Assembly: GCA_030704615.1 (NCBI GenBank)
Contig: CM060734.1
Location: 53,522,042-53,586,041, forward strand
Length of the DNA: 64,000 bases
Direction: 5' to 3'
From: Takakia lepidozioides
Lineage: Eukaryota; Streptophyta; Takakiopsida; Takakiales; Takakiaceae
The notes beneath the pieces are model-generated. The model was not told where the DNA came from and made no database searches. It saw only the letters and a program-made list of their open reading frames with translations. Each line of letters starts with the position of its first letter. Within the stretch, counting starts at the first letter, position 1. A program made the translations under genes and the position numbers. Below, one piece after another: positions 63,496 to 64,000 of the stretch.

Positions 63496-64000
63496 CATGC
63501 GGATCCTGAATGGGTTGCATTGTTCCGAAACAACACAATTGCGGCCTGTCTTGATGAGCACAACCTGGTTGTCTGACAGTTTTAACTAACAATCCTGGCA
63601 CTTGTTAGTGCGAACGTTCATGTCTGCACCGAGAATACTGCTGGATCCACCCTCAGGAGAAACTGTCAGGAGATGTTATTTCATCGCCGTATCGGCCATC
63701 ATTGTCATACTTACTGGCTATGGAATCACACCTCCCACCTTCATGCATGTAGCTTGAAACAATACTTTCCACTTCTATGTGTGACTTCCAATCGTCGATG
63801 GACTCCGCAGATCCACTTACATGGTGCCTGTGAGCCTTGGTCTGTCGCTATACTGAACCTCGTACTTGCCAACTTCGTGCGGTCTTCGATGGCTCTGAAT
63901 TCCTACGCTATAGTTTGTTGTCCTCCGGAACTTGGGAGAGCTTGGATCCCAAACGAGGGAGGACTTTGCAGAGTGACTGAAACTTACCTTTGTTCCAAAT
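63496..64000. other. No gene recognised
   Basis: Unique-looking sequence after the satellite with only short ORFs and no palindrome copies. Confidence 0.55.

Noticed and set aside
62271-63589. Long overlapping ORFs on both strands with repeated AAPHFR/MRCRIS-type phrases
   Set aside because: They are translations of the palindromic satellite. All frames stay open because the repeat lacks stop codons, and the 53-bp period changes frame from unit to unit.

Overview
The window looks like nuclear DNA from a large, repeat-rich genome of the green (streptophyte) lineage, such as a charophyte alga or a moss. The evidence is as follows: captured fragments of psaG, plastid OEP16 and cytosolic ribosomal protein eL20; motifs resembling plant organellar ssDNA-binding (OSB) proteins; a KP4-like secreted cysteine-rich protein of a kind known from mosses and fungi; and spliceosomal introns. 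I cannot name the species from sequence alone.

Positions 1-41.6 kb are dominated by one Ty3/gypsy-like family seen three times. Element A (1-8.05 kb) has its 5' part inverted on the minus strand (1-5608) and its RNase H-integrase part on the plus strand (5609-8050). The integrase part is split by a small TIR transposon. Element C (17216-23883) is an internally deleted derivative. Element D (29214-41308) is the most complete copy: 12.1 kb with a 4-bp target duplication, inserted in the gag gene of an unrelated retroelement. The polyprotein order is Gag (zinc knuckles, RGG) - aspartic protease - DNMT-type C5 cytosine methyltransferase - conserved UAG CAA CCA stop - RT - RNase H - DDE integrase - PHD finger. 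C and D share an unusual terminal layout, A1-body-B1-A2-B2. This is the split-direct-repeat layout of PAT-type elements, or equally a two-LTR circle opened inside the LTR, yet the pol carries a DDE integrase and D has a target duplication. The long 5' leader of D carries antisense fragments of three unrelated host genes and a sense 244-codon ORF of unknown function.

Between these lie a CT-rich open region ending in a 2A-like NPGP motif (10.3-14.7 kb), a KP4-like gene with inverted-repeat surroundings (23.9-27.5 kb), repeated OSB-like motifs and a decayed GNAT gene (42-46 kb), and an L1-type LINE endonuclease ORF interrupted by a retroelement protease fragment (46.1-48.7 kb).

From 48.7 kb to the end the character changes. 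Short palindromes with a common core CGG-YR-CCG occur in two arm families: AAATGCGGYRCCGCATTT and TAGTCG-NTGC-CGACTA-like. They surround a decayed transposase-like gene, an inverted pair of paralogous genes of unknown function, and a multi-exon minus-strand gene (61264-56360). That gene reads as a ParB/sulfiredoxin-like domain fused to a beta-class N4/N6 DNA methyltransferase-like domain. It is bracketed by palindrome arrays: an irregular array downstream (55.2-56.2 kb) and a regular 53-bp-period, 212-bp higher-order satellite upstream (61.9-63.5 kb). Three of its introns each hold one copy of the palindrome. A methyltransferase-like gene embedded in arrays of CpG-containing palindromes, and the permuted methyltransferase-carrying retroelements, are the two most interesting systems here.
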